From contig NZ_AUEC01000032.1 of the NCBI RefSeq assembly GCF_000425785.1, positions 1 through 64,000 of the forward strand: a stretch of DNA of 64,000 nt, in the 5' to 3' direction. The stretch's first letter is position 1; every line of letters begins with the position of its first letter. This DNA comes from Pseudomonas taiwanensis DSM 21245. Lineage in GTDB: Bacteria; Pseudomonadota; Gammaproteobacteria; Pseudomonadales; Pseudomonadaceae. Of the stretch, positions 37,315-44,579 are shown one piece after another. The translations under genes were made by a program, and so were the position numbers. The notes under the pieces were generated by a model that made no database searches, was not told where the DNA came from, and worked only from the letters and a program-made list of their open reading frames with translations.

Positions 37315-38886
37315 CTATTCAAACCGAGCCATAGCTTTGAAAAGCAGAAGGTCCAACGGCATGTACAAGAAATGGACCATCGCTAATATGATAGCAACCA
37401 ACAACAACCCGGCGACCACCATCAGGGTTCGCGAGCGTTTGCGCTGGGCCAGCTCGGCCTGGGTGGAGATAAACGGCACTGCAACCAGCACACGCTTGCC
37501 CACCAGGCTTTCCAGGGCACCCACACCGCGTACGCGCTGATTGAGCATTTCCAGCAACATCACCAGTGCACCGCCACCGGCCGGGGCCAGCAATACCCCC
37601 AAGGCAACGATTTTCTTGCGGTTGGGCTTGACGGGTTTTTCCGGCATCAGCGGCGGTTCCAGCAGCACGAAACGTTCCGCCTTGTTTTCCTCTTCCAGGC
37701 TTTCGGTGATTTTCGCGCCCATCTCCTTGGCGCGAATTTCTTCGTACTTCTTGCGCGCGTTATCGTGATCGCGCATCAACGTCACCAGGCCACGCTCGAC
37801 TTGAGGCGCTTCAAGAATCTCCGCCTCGTAGCCTTCGATCTTCTTGGTCAGCTGACGCTTTTGCTCGGCAAGCGAGGCGATGCGTGATTGCGCAGCCTCG
37901 ATGCGCGTGCGCACCCGGGCTGCATCCAGATTCGTCTCAGCTACTGCCATACCATTGCCGCCGGCGGTTTCAAGTGCCTGGATCTTGCGCTTGACCGCCT
38001 GTACGTCAGGGTGGGCATCTTTATACCTGCCAAGCAGCCTGGCGTACTCTGCCTTGAGGCTGGCCAGGTCCTGCGGTTGATCTGCCACGCTCCTGCCGTT
38101 GTCCGGCTTGACGGTCAACCCGGCCTTGGCAGCGGACAGTTCCAGCTCCAGGTAACGCAGCTCTTCCTGCGCGGCCTTGTAGTCACGGTCGACTTCCCTG
38201 AACTCAAGCTCGGAGCGCGACAGCATGCTCATGCGCAGCTCCTGATGCTCCGGCAAGGCATTGGCGTGGGCCTGCTTGAAGTCGGCCAGCTGGTTCTCCA
38301 GGCTCGCCAGTTCGGCACCCAACTTGTTCGCTTCCTGGGTCAGGAACTCGGTGGTCTCGCTGGCCCGCTCGGTGCGCTGCTTGACGTTCTCGTTGAGAAA
38401 CAGCGTGACCAGTTCGTTGGCCACTTCCTTGGCCACTTCTGGACGCTTGTCCTCGTAGGACACATTGAAAGCCACCGTTGCCTCGCCGCGTCCCTTCACG
38501 AAGGTACTGACGGTGGCGACCACGATGGAGTTGCGCATCTTCTCGATCTTGTCCGACTCGCTGAATTGCTTGCCCTTGTCGGCGAACAGGCCGTACTTGT
38601 CGATGATGCGCAACAGGTTCTCGCGGGTCATCACCCGCTGGCGAATCACTTCGATGCGTTCATCGGCAAAACTGTTGTTGTTTGCCGACACCAGCTCTGG
38701 CGAGATTTGCTGTGACTCCACCAGAATGGTGCCGGTCGACTGGTAGATGGGAGGGACCGTGACAGCGACTGCCACGGTGAGTGCAAGAATGACCACGATA
38801 CTGACCCCCAACAGCAGGGCTCTTTCCTTGATGATTGCCAGGTAATCTTTGAGGGACAGTTCGTATTCAGACTTCATAGAGGCCAC
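37315..38886 (-). CDS. GumC/Wzz-type chain length determinant
   Basis: 523 residues. Two transmembrane helices (about 30-50, LLGVSIVVILALTVAVAVTV; and near 495, VVAGLLLVAIILAMVHFLYM) bracket a large periplasmic coiled-coil domain with heptads (residues about 180-370). The Wzz signature P-rich region (EPPLMPEKPVKPNRKK, in part) precedes the second helix. It sets polymer length and contacts the kinase. The order Wza, beta-barrel, Wzz, kinase fits a secretion operon. Confidence 0.88.
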   Translation of the reverse strand: MASMKSEYELSLKDYLAIIKERALLLGVSIVVILALTVAVAVTVPPIYQSTGTILVESQQISPELVSANNNSFADERIEVIRQRVMTRENLLRIIDKYGLFADKGKQFSESDKIEKMRNSIVVATVSTFVKGRGEATVAFNVSYEDKRPEVAKEVANELVTLFLNENVKQRTERASETTEFLTQEANKLGAELASLENQLADFKQAHANALPEHQELRMSMLSRSELEFREVDRDYKAAQEELRYLELELSAAKAGLTVKPDNGRSVADQPQDLASLKAEYARLLGRYKDAHPDVQAVKRKIQALETAGGNGMAVAETNLDAARVRTRIEAAQSRIASLAEQKRQLTKKIEGYEAEILEAPQVERGLVTLMRDHDNARKKYEEIRAKEMGAKITESLEEENKAERFVLLEPPLMPEKPVKPNRKKIVALGVLLAPAGGGALVMLLEMLNQRVRGVGALESLVGKRVLVAVPFISTQAELAQRKRSRTLMVVAGLLLVAIILAMVHFLYMPLDLLLFKAMARFE

Positions 38887-38897
38887 CGCGCTGAAAT

Positions 38898-40013
38898 TCA
38901 GAGGTCGGGTAATCTATACGTCAAGGTCATTCCAATGATGGTGCCTGTTGCATCCGGCAAGTTGTCTTGCTGGCGTTCCTTGTACATCAACGATAGGCGC
39001 AGATCCCAAAAAGGCGAGAGTTCACGACTCGCCCACGCGCTGTAGCTTTGCAAAGTGTTGGGTGTGGTGCCTTTGGCGTCTTGCCAGGAGGCATCCAGCC
39101 CCACACGAGTGAGCTCGGTAAGCGCATAACTCCAGCTGCCACGTACTGCATCGAGTTCGGCAAAGCCCCCGGATGCGCTGGCAATGGTGCTTCGCTCGGC
39201 ACTGAAAATCGCATCGGCTCGTTCCCCGATGTAGCGCAGCGAGACCCCTCCCTCCCCGCGCCTGCCCCCTTCGGAGCCGGACACCTGGTTTACCCCTACA
39301 TGCACATCCCCGGTGAAACGTTCGGAGAACTGGTACTTCAACCCCACCGTAGGCGTGTAGCTGTTGGAGGCGAACGCCGTGGTGTCGTCCTGCGGCTCGT
39401 AACGCCGTGCGATGAAGCTGGTATAGAGGTCGGTGCGCTCGCTCCAGTTGTAAGTCCAGGTCAGCACGTTCGCCAGCTCGTCATAACCGGTCAGCGTGGT
39501 GATGTCGTATCGGGCGTGGGAGTACGTGGTTTCGTTGGCCAACGTACTGCGTTCGGTAATGGCATCACTCCAGTTGGCGGTCACCGTCGAGAGCTTCTGC
39601 GTGCCGTCGGTTGTCACCACGCCGGTGTCCTGGACCAGCGCCGACAACGTCGAACTTTCGTTGTAGTTCGCCCTCAGGCCGAAGCGGCCCCGCTCCGTTT
39701 CCCGCTGCCAGCCAAGGCTGACGTTGGGGTCTTCACGGTCCTTGATAATGGCCGTGTCGGACGAGCGCAGCACTTGCACGCCCAAACCAAAACTGAACTC
39801 GTCGCGGCCGAGCGTGCCGACCAGGCCAAAGTCAGGCGCAATGATCGTGCGCGTCACTGCCTTTTCGTCAGACGTCAGCAGCAAGGGGTTGCTGTCATAC
39901 TCGACCGTCGTCGGTACGGCAACCGAACTGTGCCAGATAGCGGCATGAACCATCCCCGAGTACGGCAAAATCAAGAGTGCTGTGGCAACACCCGTATTTC
40001 TGAGAAGCGGCAT
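38898..40013 (-). CDS. Outer-membrane beta-barrel of the EPS secretion operon
   Basis: 371 residues from ATG at 40013 (AAGG 6 bases before). The signal peptide ends near VHA|AIW, and the rest is alternating beta strands ending in MTLTYRLPDL. It resembles the beta-barrel proteins found in exopolysaccharide and PEP-CTERM-associated loci; exact family not determined. It is flanked by wza (26-bp gap) and Wzz, so it probably takes part in polymer passage through the outer membrane. Confidence 0.72.
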   Translation of the reverse strand: MPLLRNTGVATALLILPYSGMVHAAIWHSSVAVPTTVEYDSNPLLLTSDEKAVTRTIIAPDFGLVGTLGRDEFSFGLGVQVLRSSDTAIIKDREDPNVSLGWQRETERGRFGLRANYNESSTLSALVQDTGVVTTDGTQKLSTVTANWSDAITERSTLANETTYSHARYDITTLTGYDELANVLTWTYNWSERTDLYTSFIARRYEPQDDTTAFASNSYTPTVGLKYQFSERFTGDVHVGVNQVSGSEGGRRGEGGVSLRYIGERADAIFSAERSTIASASGGFAELDAVRGSWSYALTELTRVGLDASWQDAKGTTPNTLQSYSAWASRELSPFWDLRLSLMYKERQQDNLPDATGTIIGMTLTYRLPDL

Positions 40014-40039
40014 TCTGAGCCTTACTGCACATGGCAAGA

Positions 40040-40597
40040 TCAAGGTACGATCAATGTGTCACCAGCGCGCAGTTGGAAATTGGTGGACATGTCGCGCCCA
40101 GACACCAAATCCTTGTAGCGTACTGGCAGTACTTTTTGTGAGTCGCCGTTTTGGCGAACAACTTTTATTTCGCTTTCGTCCGCAAACTTGTCCAGGCCGC
40201 CTGACATGCTCAGCGCCTGCAACACTGCCGTGGGTCCATACATTTCAACCGGCCCAGGCTTGATCACTTTACCTTGCACGTAGACGAGATTGCCAGCCGT
40301 ACTGGTGACCACGACGCTTACATGCGGATCGGCCAAGAAGGGTTCGAGTTTGACTTTGATTTTCTGCGCGACGGTCGTGACATCAAGACCGGCGACATCG
40401 ACACGCCCGGCAAGGGGGAAGGTGATACTGCCATCGGGCAGGACCGTGGTTTCCTGGCGCAAGCTTTCTTCCTGCCACACGGAAATCATCAATTTATCGC
40501 CGGCACTGAGCTGGTAAACCGGACTCTGATCTTCGGCATGGCTGGTACCCACCCCAACCAGCAGCACGCAGAGCACAGAACACATCAAACGCACCAT
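40040..40597 (-). CDS. Wza-type polysaccharide export protein
   Basis: 185 residues, Poly_export (SLBB) family. Signal peptide ends at SHA|ED; it lacks a lipobox cysteine at the usual place, unlike canonical Wza lipoproteins. YQLSAGDKLMISVW and LPDGSITFPLAGRV identify the domain, followed by VYVQGKVIKPGPVEM, an SLBB repeat. GGAGG lies 8 bases before the ATG. It is probably the periplasmic/outer-membrane part of the export channel. A good promoter (40760-40787) lies about 160 bases upstream. Confidence 0.86.
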   Translation of the reverse strand: MVRLMCSVLCVLLVGVGTSHAEDQSPVYQLSAGDKLMISVWQEESLRQETTVLPDGSITFPLAGRVDVAGLDVTTVAQKIKVKLEPFLADPHVSVVVTSTAGNLVYVQGKVIKPGPVEMYGPTAVLQALSMSGGLDKFADESEIKVVRQNGDSQKVLPVRYKDLVSGRDMSTNFQLRAGDTLIVP

Positions 40598-40759
40598 GGG
40601 GGATCCCTCCAGGCAAGTAGCCATGTAAAGAGCACTATGTGAGAACAACAAAAAACAGCTTCTCGCTCCACACCGGTCAAACCACCTGTTGCGACGGTTG
40701 ACCGCGACACCACAAACCACTCACTGCAACCAGGCAACCTTCAGGTTGTCGGCAAGTGG

Positions 40760-40787
40760 AATATAGCAACGGCTCGCGAATTGACAA
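40760..40787 (-). promoter_or_regulatory. Sigma-70 promoter for the wza operon
   Basis: On the minus strand TTGTCA (40787-40782), a 16-base spacer and TATATT (40765-40760) match the -35 and -10 hexamers in 5 of 6 positions each. The transcript would start near 40753 and have a leader of about 155 bases before the Wza start. Confidence 0.55.
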
Positions 40788-40864
40788 GCTGCGACCCCTG
40801 ATGCCAACGACCTCGCGTCAAATGCCCGACAGGGCACCCAAGTCGTTGACTCTCCTTGTAAAAA

Positions 40865-41041
40865 TCAAACTTTTCTTCGGTTAGCCACGACGACGAAGCC
40901 GATGACAGCGACTGCGAAGAGCCAGCCAGCCGTCGCCAACGGAATTACACTCGCCTGGTTGATGTAGGAGTCGGCAGCGCGCGCAGCGCCACTCAAAAGT
41001 ATCAATAAAAATATAGATTTAATGAACAGTGTCGAGCGCAT
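40865..41041 (-). CDS. 58-residue exported small protein with VPLPA-CTERM-like membrane anchor
   Basis: Starts at ATG 41041 with an excellent AGGAGG 5 bases upstream. A signal peptide (1-22) is followed by a short spacer ADSYINQAS, then VIPLATAGWLF (32-42), a hydrophobic stretch to 52 and a basic end NRRKV (54-58). This tripartite order (short motif with Pro, helix, Arg/Lys) resembles PEP-CTERM and VPLPA-CTERM sorting tails. No exosortase is in the window. It precedes wza in the same direction, so it is probably linked to exopolysaccharide secretion. Function unknown. Confidence 0.65.
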   Translation of the reverse strand: MRSTLFIKSIFLLILLSGAARAADSYINQASVIPLATAGWLFAVAVIGFVVVANRRKV

Positions 41042-41103
41042 GATCCCCTCCTGACAAAGAGGATAAACACGGGGAAGGAAGTGTCTTATTAGCTGCTGAT
41101 TGG

Positions 41104-41132
41104 AGCTTATGGGCACAATGATATTACGTCAA
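41104..41132 (-). promoter_or_regulatory. Possible sigma-70 promoter of the 58-residue gene
   Basis: TTGACG (41132-41127), 17-base spacer, TAAGCT (41109-41104) on the minus strand. The -35 matches in 5 of 6, the -10 in only 3 of 6. Transcript start would be near 41097, about 56 bases before the ATG. Confidence 0.35.
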
Positions 41133-41176
41133 CGATCCGACACCATAATATATCTCAATGAGGCAGGCCCAATATC

Positions 41177-41190
41177 GTCAAAAAGTTGCC
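41177..41190. promoter_or_regulatory. FleQ-box-like site upstream of the EPS export genes
   Basis: GTCAAAAAGTTGCC agrees with the P. aeruginosa FleQ consensus GTCANTAAATTGAC at 10 of 13 defined positions. It lies about 80 bases upstream of the proposed transcript start. Confidence 0.35.
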
Positions 41191-41399
41191 AGGTTAAATT
41201 TGTAGGCTTTTGCGCGTTACGCCCCATTGACCGAAGACGTTGATTCCATTGCAAAACCCTTACGCGACGAGTCTGAACATACGCCGTGCCCTACCCGGAT
41301 TCACCGCGCGGGTTGTCACTGCGTTGAAACAGCCGATGTGTTTCACGGGTGATAACCCAAATGCTAATCGTTGTAAGTCCAACCCAGATTTGACGCATT

Positions 41400-41545
41400 C
41401 CAGGCTCTGCGTGAACAGTCTTGAGACGAAGGTCAGACAAGGGGAAAACAGCCGAGGAAGCGGCGTTTACGGATTGTAAATGAGCCTTCCGAGGCTGTTC
41501 TCAACGCAGCATCACCGGGTAGCAAGGCTTTTCGTACAGAGCTTA
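41400..41545. repeat. Structured repeat-like element with nested hairpin at 41447-41499
   Basis: Within the 550-bp gene-free stretch 41042-41591, 41447-41499 folds into three nested stems: AACAGCC with GGCTGTT, GGAAG with CTTCC and TTTAC with GTAAA, with symmetrical GA/GA bulges between the first two. The flanks (GACAAGGGG before and TTTTCGTACAG after) resemble a dispersed Pseudomonas element I recall. This could be a MITE-like repeat or an RNA structure. The rest of the stretch holds only the promoter-like signals listed above. Confidence 0.45.
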
Positions 41546-41591
41546 GGCCTCGCGTGCCGGTGAGAGGGGGGACGCGGTACAGGCAACCGGT

Positions 41592-42701
41592 TTATGACGG
41601 CAGTAGATCCAGTGTGCGCTCAACCTCGTCGATATCGATCTTGAAACCCTCGCCGTCCGGTGTCCCGACCACAAAACCGAAATGCTGGTGATCACGATCG
41701 GTCATGAACTTGTAGTAGCTGACGAACCGGTTAGGCGGTTGTAGCGCCAGCACCGAGCCTCCGTCCTGAAGTACATTCACGCCGTGCGCCAACTGGCTGC
41801 CTTCAACACCTATCACCGTTCTAGCACCTGCACAGGCCGCCACGATGCTCGGCACATCGGTTTTGAGGGGATTGATGATGCGAAAGCCTCGGTGCTTGCG
41901 CAGGTGCTCGGCAATCTCAAGCTCGTTGCGCAACAGCCGTAGTTCGCCATCGCCACCGCGCAACAGGAAAACACCAGGATGGGGCGCATGCTCGACATGG
42001 GACAGCAACTTCTCCCCCATGCCCCGGTAACGCAGGTGCCTGTTGCGGTTATTGCTCTGGTCATCGAACAACACCAGTTCGCGAATGAAGGCATTACGCA
42101 AACGCAGCGGCCGCATGCCCAACCAGTCTTCATATGCAGGGGCCTGGGCGAACAAGGGGAATTTCGCCGAAGGCGCTGTAGTAATCGGTACGCCCTCATT
42201 ACAAGCCAACGGATACGTCGCGCAATCCTCCATCAACCAGGTGCCGAACCAGGAGTTGCCGTGCAGCGTGCAATAGGCCGCCGCACGCTCGATTTCATGC
42301 TCTACGACAATTCCGGGAAAATGCGTAGGGCGCAAGGACAGCCAGTGGCAGGCATCGTCCTTGTACAGGGCACCGTCGATCAACCATACATCCTTGATCA
42401 GGTAGCCTCGCGTGGCGCCATGGTCGACGGTCAAGCCGCCTTCCATCGTCCGGCGCGGGTGCTCGAAGGGATGAAATTCCCAACCGGTTACACGCTCCAG
42501 CTGGTTGGGCAGGAAGATAGCGCGTGGCGACACAGTGGTCTCACTCGGGGCAATCTCCCAACTTTTCTCGGCAATGCTTTTAAGGTCGATCTCTGCCTGT
42601 CGGGAGAACCGTTTGCGGGCGATGTATTTGTAGGCGGCCAGCGTCAATTTTTTTCGACCCCTAGCAGGTGTGGCACTGAAGGGCGTGACATCGCTTCCCA
42701 T
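41592..42701 (-). CDS. GT61-family glycosyltransferase (DUF563)
   Basis: 369 residues. The GT61 core is visible in the second half: LVLFDDQSNNRNRHL, GFRIINPLKTDVPSIVAACAGA, then VIGVEGSQLAHGVNVL, the acid-rich/His motif of the family. It starts with GGAG 6 bases upstream. It probably glycosylates the exopolysaccharide or LPS. It forms an operon-like pair with the GNAT gene upstream (69-bp gap) and is separated from the export operon by the structured element. Confidence 0.82.
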   Translation of the reverse strand: MGSDVTPFSATPARGRKKLTLAAYKYIARKRFSRQAEIDLKSIAEKSWEIAPSETTVSPRAIFLPNQLERVTGWEFHPFEHPRRTMEGGLTVDHGATRGYLIKDVWLIDGALYKDDACHWLSLRPTHFPGIVVEHEIERAAAYCTLHGNSWFGTWLMEDCATYPLACNEGVPITTAPSAKFPLFAQAPAYEDWLGMRPLRLRNAFIRELVLFDDQSNNRNRHLRYRGMGEKLLSHVEHAPHPGVFLLRGGDGELRLLRNELEIAEHLRKHRGFRIINPLKTDVPSIVAACAGARTVIGVEGSQLAHGVNVLQDGGSVLALQPPNRFVSYYKFMTDRDHQHFGFVVGTPDGEGFKIDIDEVERTLDLLPS

Positions 42702-42770
42702 AGTGAGCTCCCAAGGCTGCGCGGCTAATCGCCAAAAAATCAGCTGATCCGTGTTCTTCCTTAATGCGGA

Positions 42771-43919
42771 TCAATTGGACAACACCCTTTCCATCTTGGG
42801 CGGGGACTGAACGTCGGCATAACGACTGCGCAAGGTTTCGACGAATTGCTCGGCAGCCGTCCGTGCGCCATAGAGATAAATCTTGTGCAGGCCGCCGAAC
42901 ACCATTTCACGGTAACGGCTGGCAATCTCTTCTTCGCTCGGCCCCTCAGGCAGGCCCAGGTGAAGTGTCAACTTGTCGCCTTCGACGGCAAACAAGGGGG
43001 TGTCCCACAAAAACCGGGCAATGCCGGTCTTGGGTAAACGAACGAACAGGTAGCCGTAGTTACCGAAGGGGTCGACATCGCCACCGCGCCGTCGTTTCCA
43101 TTTCAGCAGCCCGTCATCGGGCCGCGCCAGGCACATGCCGATGTCGTAATAGTCGAAGCCGTTGGCCAGCGCCCACTCAAGGGCCATGAACGTGGTGATC
43201 GAATTGACCTCGCGCAGTTTTCTGGCGTCCGAAAACACAGCCTCGCAATAGCCGAAGCGCACCGTACTCCAGTAGCGCTTGCCACCTCGAACGACTTCGC
43301 ATCCCAGATGACAGGCCACGACTTCGTCGCCCAGGGTGATCAGGTCGAGACGGCCAAAGCCCTTGGCCAGGCGCAGCACCTCTTCACTGGGGATCTGCAC
43401 CGCCCTGCCGCCTTGCCGGGCGGTGGCATAGGGGCGAAGCAACTGCGTATCGGCCATTGCGATGTCCTCATCGGACAACGCCTGACGCATGCTGTAAAGC
43501 GGCCGGTTCTTACGGATGCTGCGCCTCAACTCGCTGTCGTAGCGTGCGGTGATATCCTCCAGCGACCGACCAAGCGGCACCACGGCGCTCAGATAATGGG
43601 GAACCGTCAAGGCGCCTGAGGTGGGCATTTCGCTGACTACCACCACATGCCCCGATGCAACCGGCGTCGAGTGCCCCTCGCCCGCCTCCCCTTGCTCCTT
43701 GCCGGAAATCAGTACCTGAGCCAGCTCGCGCTGTTGCTTTCTGCCGATGTACAGCACCTCGTACGGACTCTCCTGACCCAGCCGGAAGCGAGCCACCTCC
43801 CAACGCCAGACACATGCCCGCCCCATCAGCTCACGTATCTTGTGCGAAGCAGTCTTGATCTCGTAACGCGTGGAGGGAGAGATGAATGTGCGAGCAACCG
43901 CCGCCAAGGTCTTTTTCAT
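42771..43919 (-). CDS. GNAT-family (BioF2/FemAB-like) N-acyltransferase
   Basis: 382 residues from the ATG at 43919; a longer frame to 44012 (no ribosome site) is possible. The GNAT fold is visible in the C-terminal part: LITLGDEVVACHLGCEVVRG, VNSITTFMALEWALANGFDYYDIG (in part) and FGNYGYLFVRLP. Proteins of this class in polysaccharide loci add acyl or aminoacyl groups to amino sugars. It precedes the GT61 gene. Substrate unknown. Confidence 0.72.
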   Translation of the reverse strand: MKKTLAAVARTFISPSTRYEIKTASHKIRELMGRACVWRWEVARFRLGQESPYEVLYIGRKQQRELAQVLISGKEQGEAGEGHSTPVASGHVVVVSEMPTSGALTVPHYLSAVVPLGRSLEDITARYDSELRRSIRKNRPLYSMRQALSDEDIAMADTQLLRPYATARQGGRAVQIPSEEVLRLAKGFGRLDLITLGDEVVACHLGCEVVRGGKRYWSTVRFGYCEAVFSDARKLREVNSITTFMALEWALANGFDYYDIGMCLARPDDGLLKWKRRRGGDVDPFGNYGYLFVRLPKTGIARFLWDTPLFAVEGDKLTLHLGLPEGPSEEEIASRYREMVFGGLHKIYLYGARTAAEQFVETLRSRYADVQSPPKMERVLSN

Positions 43920-44352
43920 TGCTTCTTCGACGTCCTGTGATGTTGTCTGTGGGCAGGTCGGAAAAAGATCTGGATACATCGCGAAACGTGTATTTAAACA
44001 CTTGATACGCATGACTTAATCAGAAAATAATGCGCGCCTATTCAGCGATAATTAAAGATGCAAGGCTACCCCTTTGCAAGCGGCACTTTGACACCATCGA
44101 GTGCTGTTTTATGGCGTCAATATTTCTTTGACTGAAGTTCTCTTTGAGTACCTCGGTTTATCGCGTATTGCGCCGTTTTAAACCACTCGTCGTTTTCAAC
44201 ACCCCAGCTATTCTTTTGCCCAATGGCTTGGCGTGTCGTTTGCAACATCGGTTTTCGCCGCCAAGCAAGACGACATTCCGACGCAGCAACGGCCAACTTT
44301 TATTGCCTACCCACGCGTGCAATGGCGCCTGGTCAGTCACCGGAGATGTAAC
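43920..44352. other. Gene-free 433-bp intergenic stretch
   Basis: A/T-rich compared with its surroundings. It holds a plus-strand TTGACA (44088-44093)-N16-TATGGC promoter-like pair, and an inverted repeat GTCAA (44116-44120) with TTGAC (44128-44132). Nothing else is recognisable. Confidence 0.4.
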
Positions 44353-44550
44353 GTGTCAACGCTTAGTGAAATTGCTATGAACCACGCCAAAATGGCCAAA
44401 GGGTTGGCAGAACACACCGCAGAGCCGCCATTGCGGCAGCCAGTGGTCGTCGGGGGCTTCGAGATCAGCGCCTTGGAATTGACGCAGCCCCCCTGCAATG
44501 TCGAGGTTCAGGAGCGCTACCTGGACCAGCCCTGCCTGGCCGCCCTGTAA
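44353..44550 (+). CDS. Possible 65-residue small protein
   Basis: GTG at 44353 follows GGAG (44342-44345) with 7 bases between. The reading frame gives a soluble acidic peptide without known domains (begins STLSEIAMNHAKMAKGLAEH). No homologue comes to mind; it could be chance. The only supports are the ribosome site and a weak promoter about 240 bases upstream. Confidence 0.3.
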   Translation: MSTLSEIAMNHAKMAKGLAEHTAEPPLRQPVVVGGFEISALELTQPPCNVEVQERYLDQPCLAAL

Positions 44551-44579
44551 TCGCTCGGACGACGCACCGCCGGCGCCTG

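Noticed and set aside
41240..41479. Plus-strand 79-residue frame in the structured repeat region
   Set aside because: It crosses the nested hairpin and lacks a ribosome site; a coding role is unlikely.
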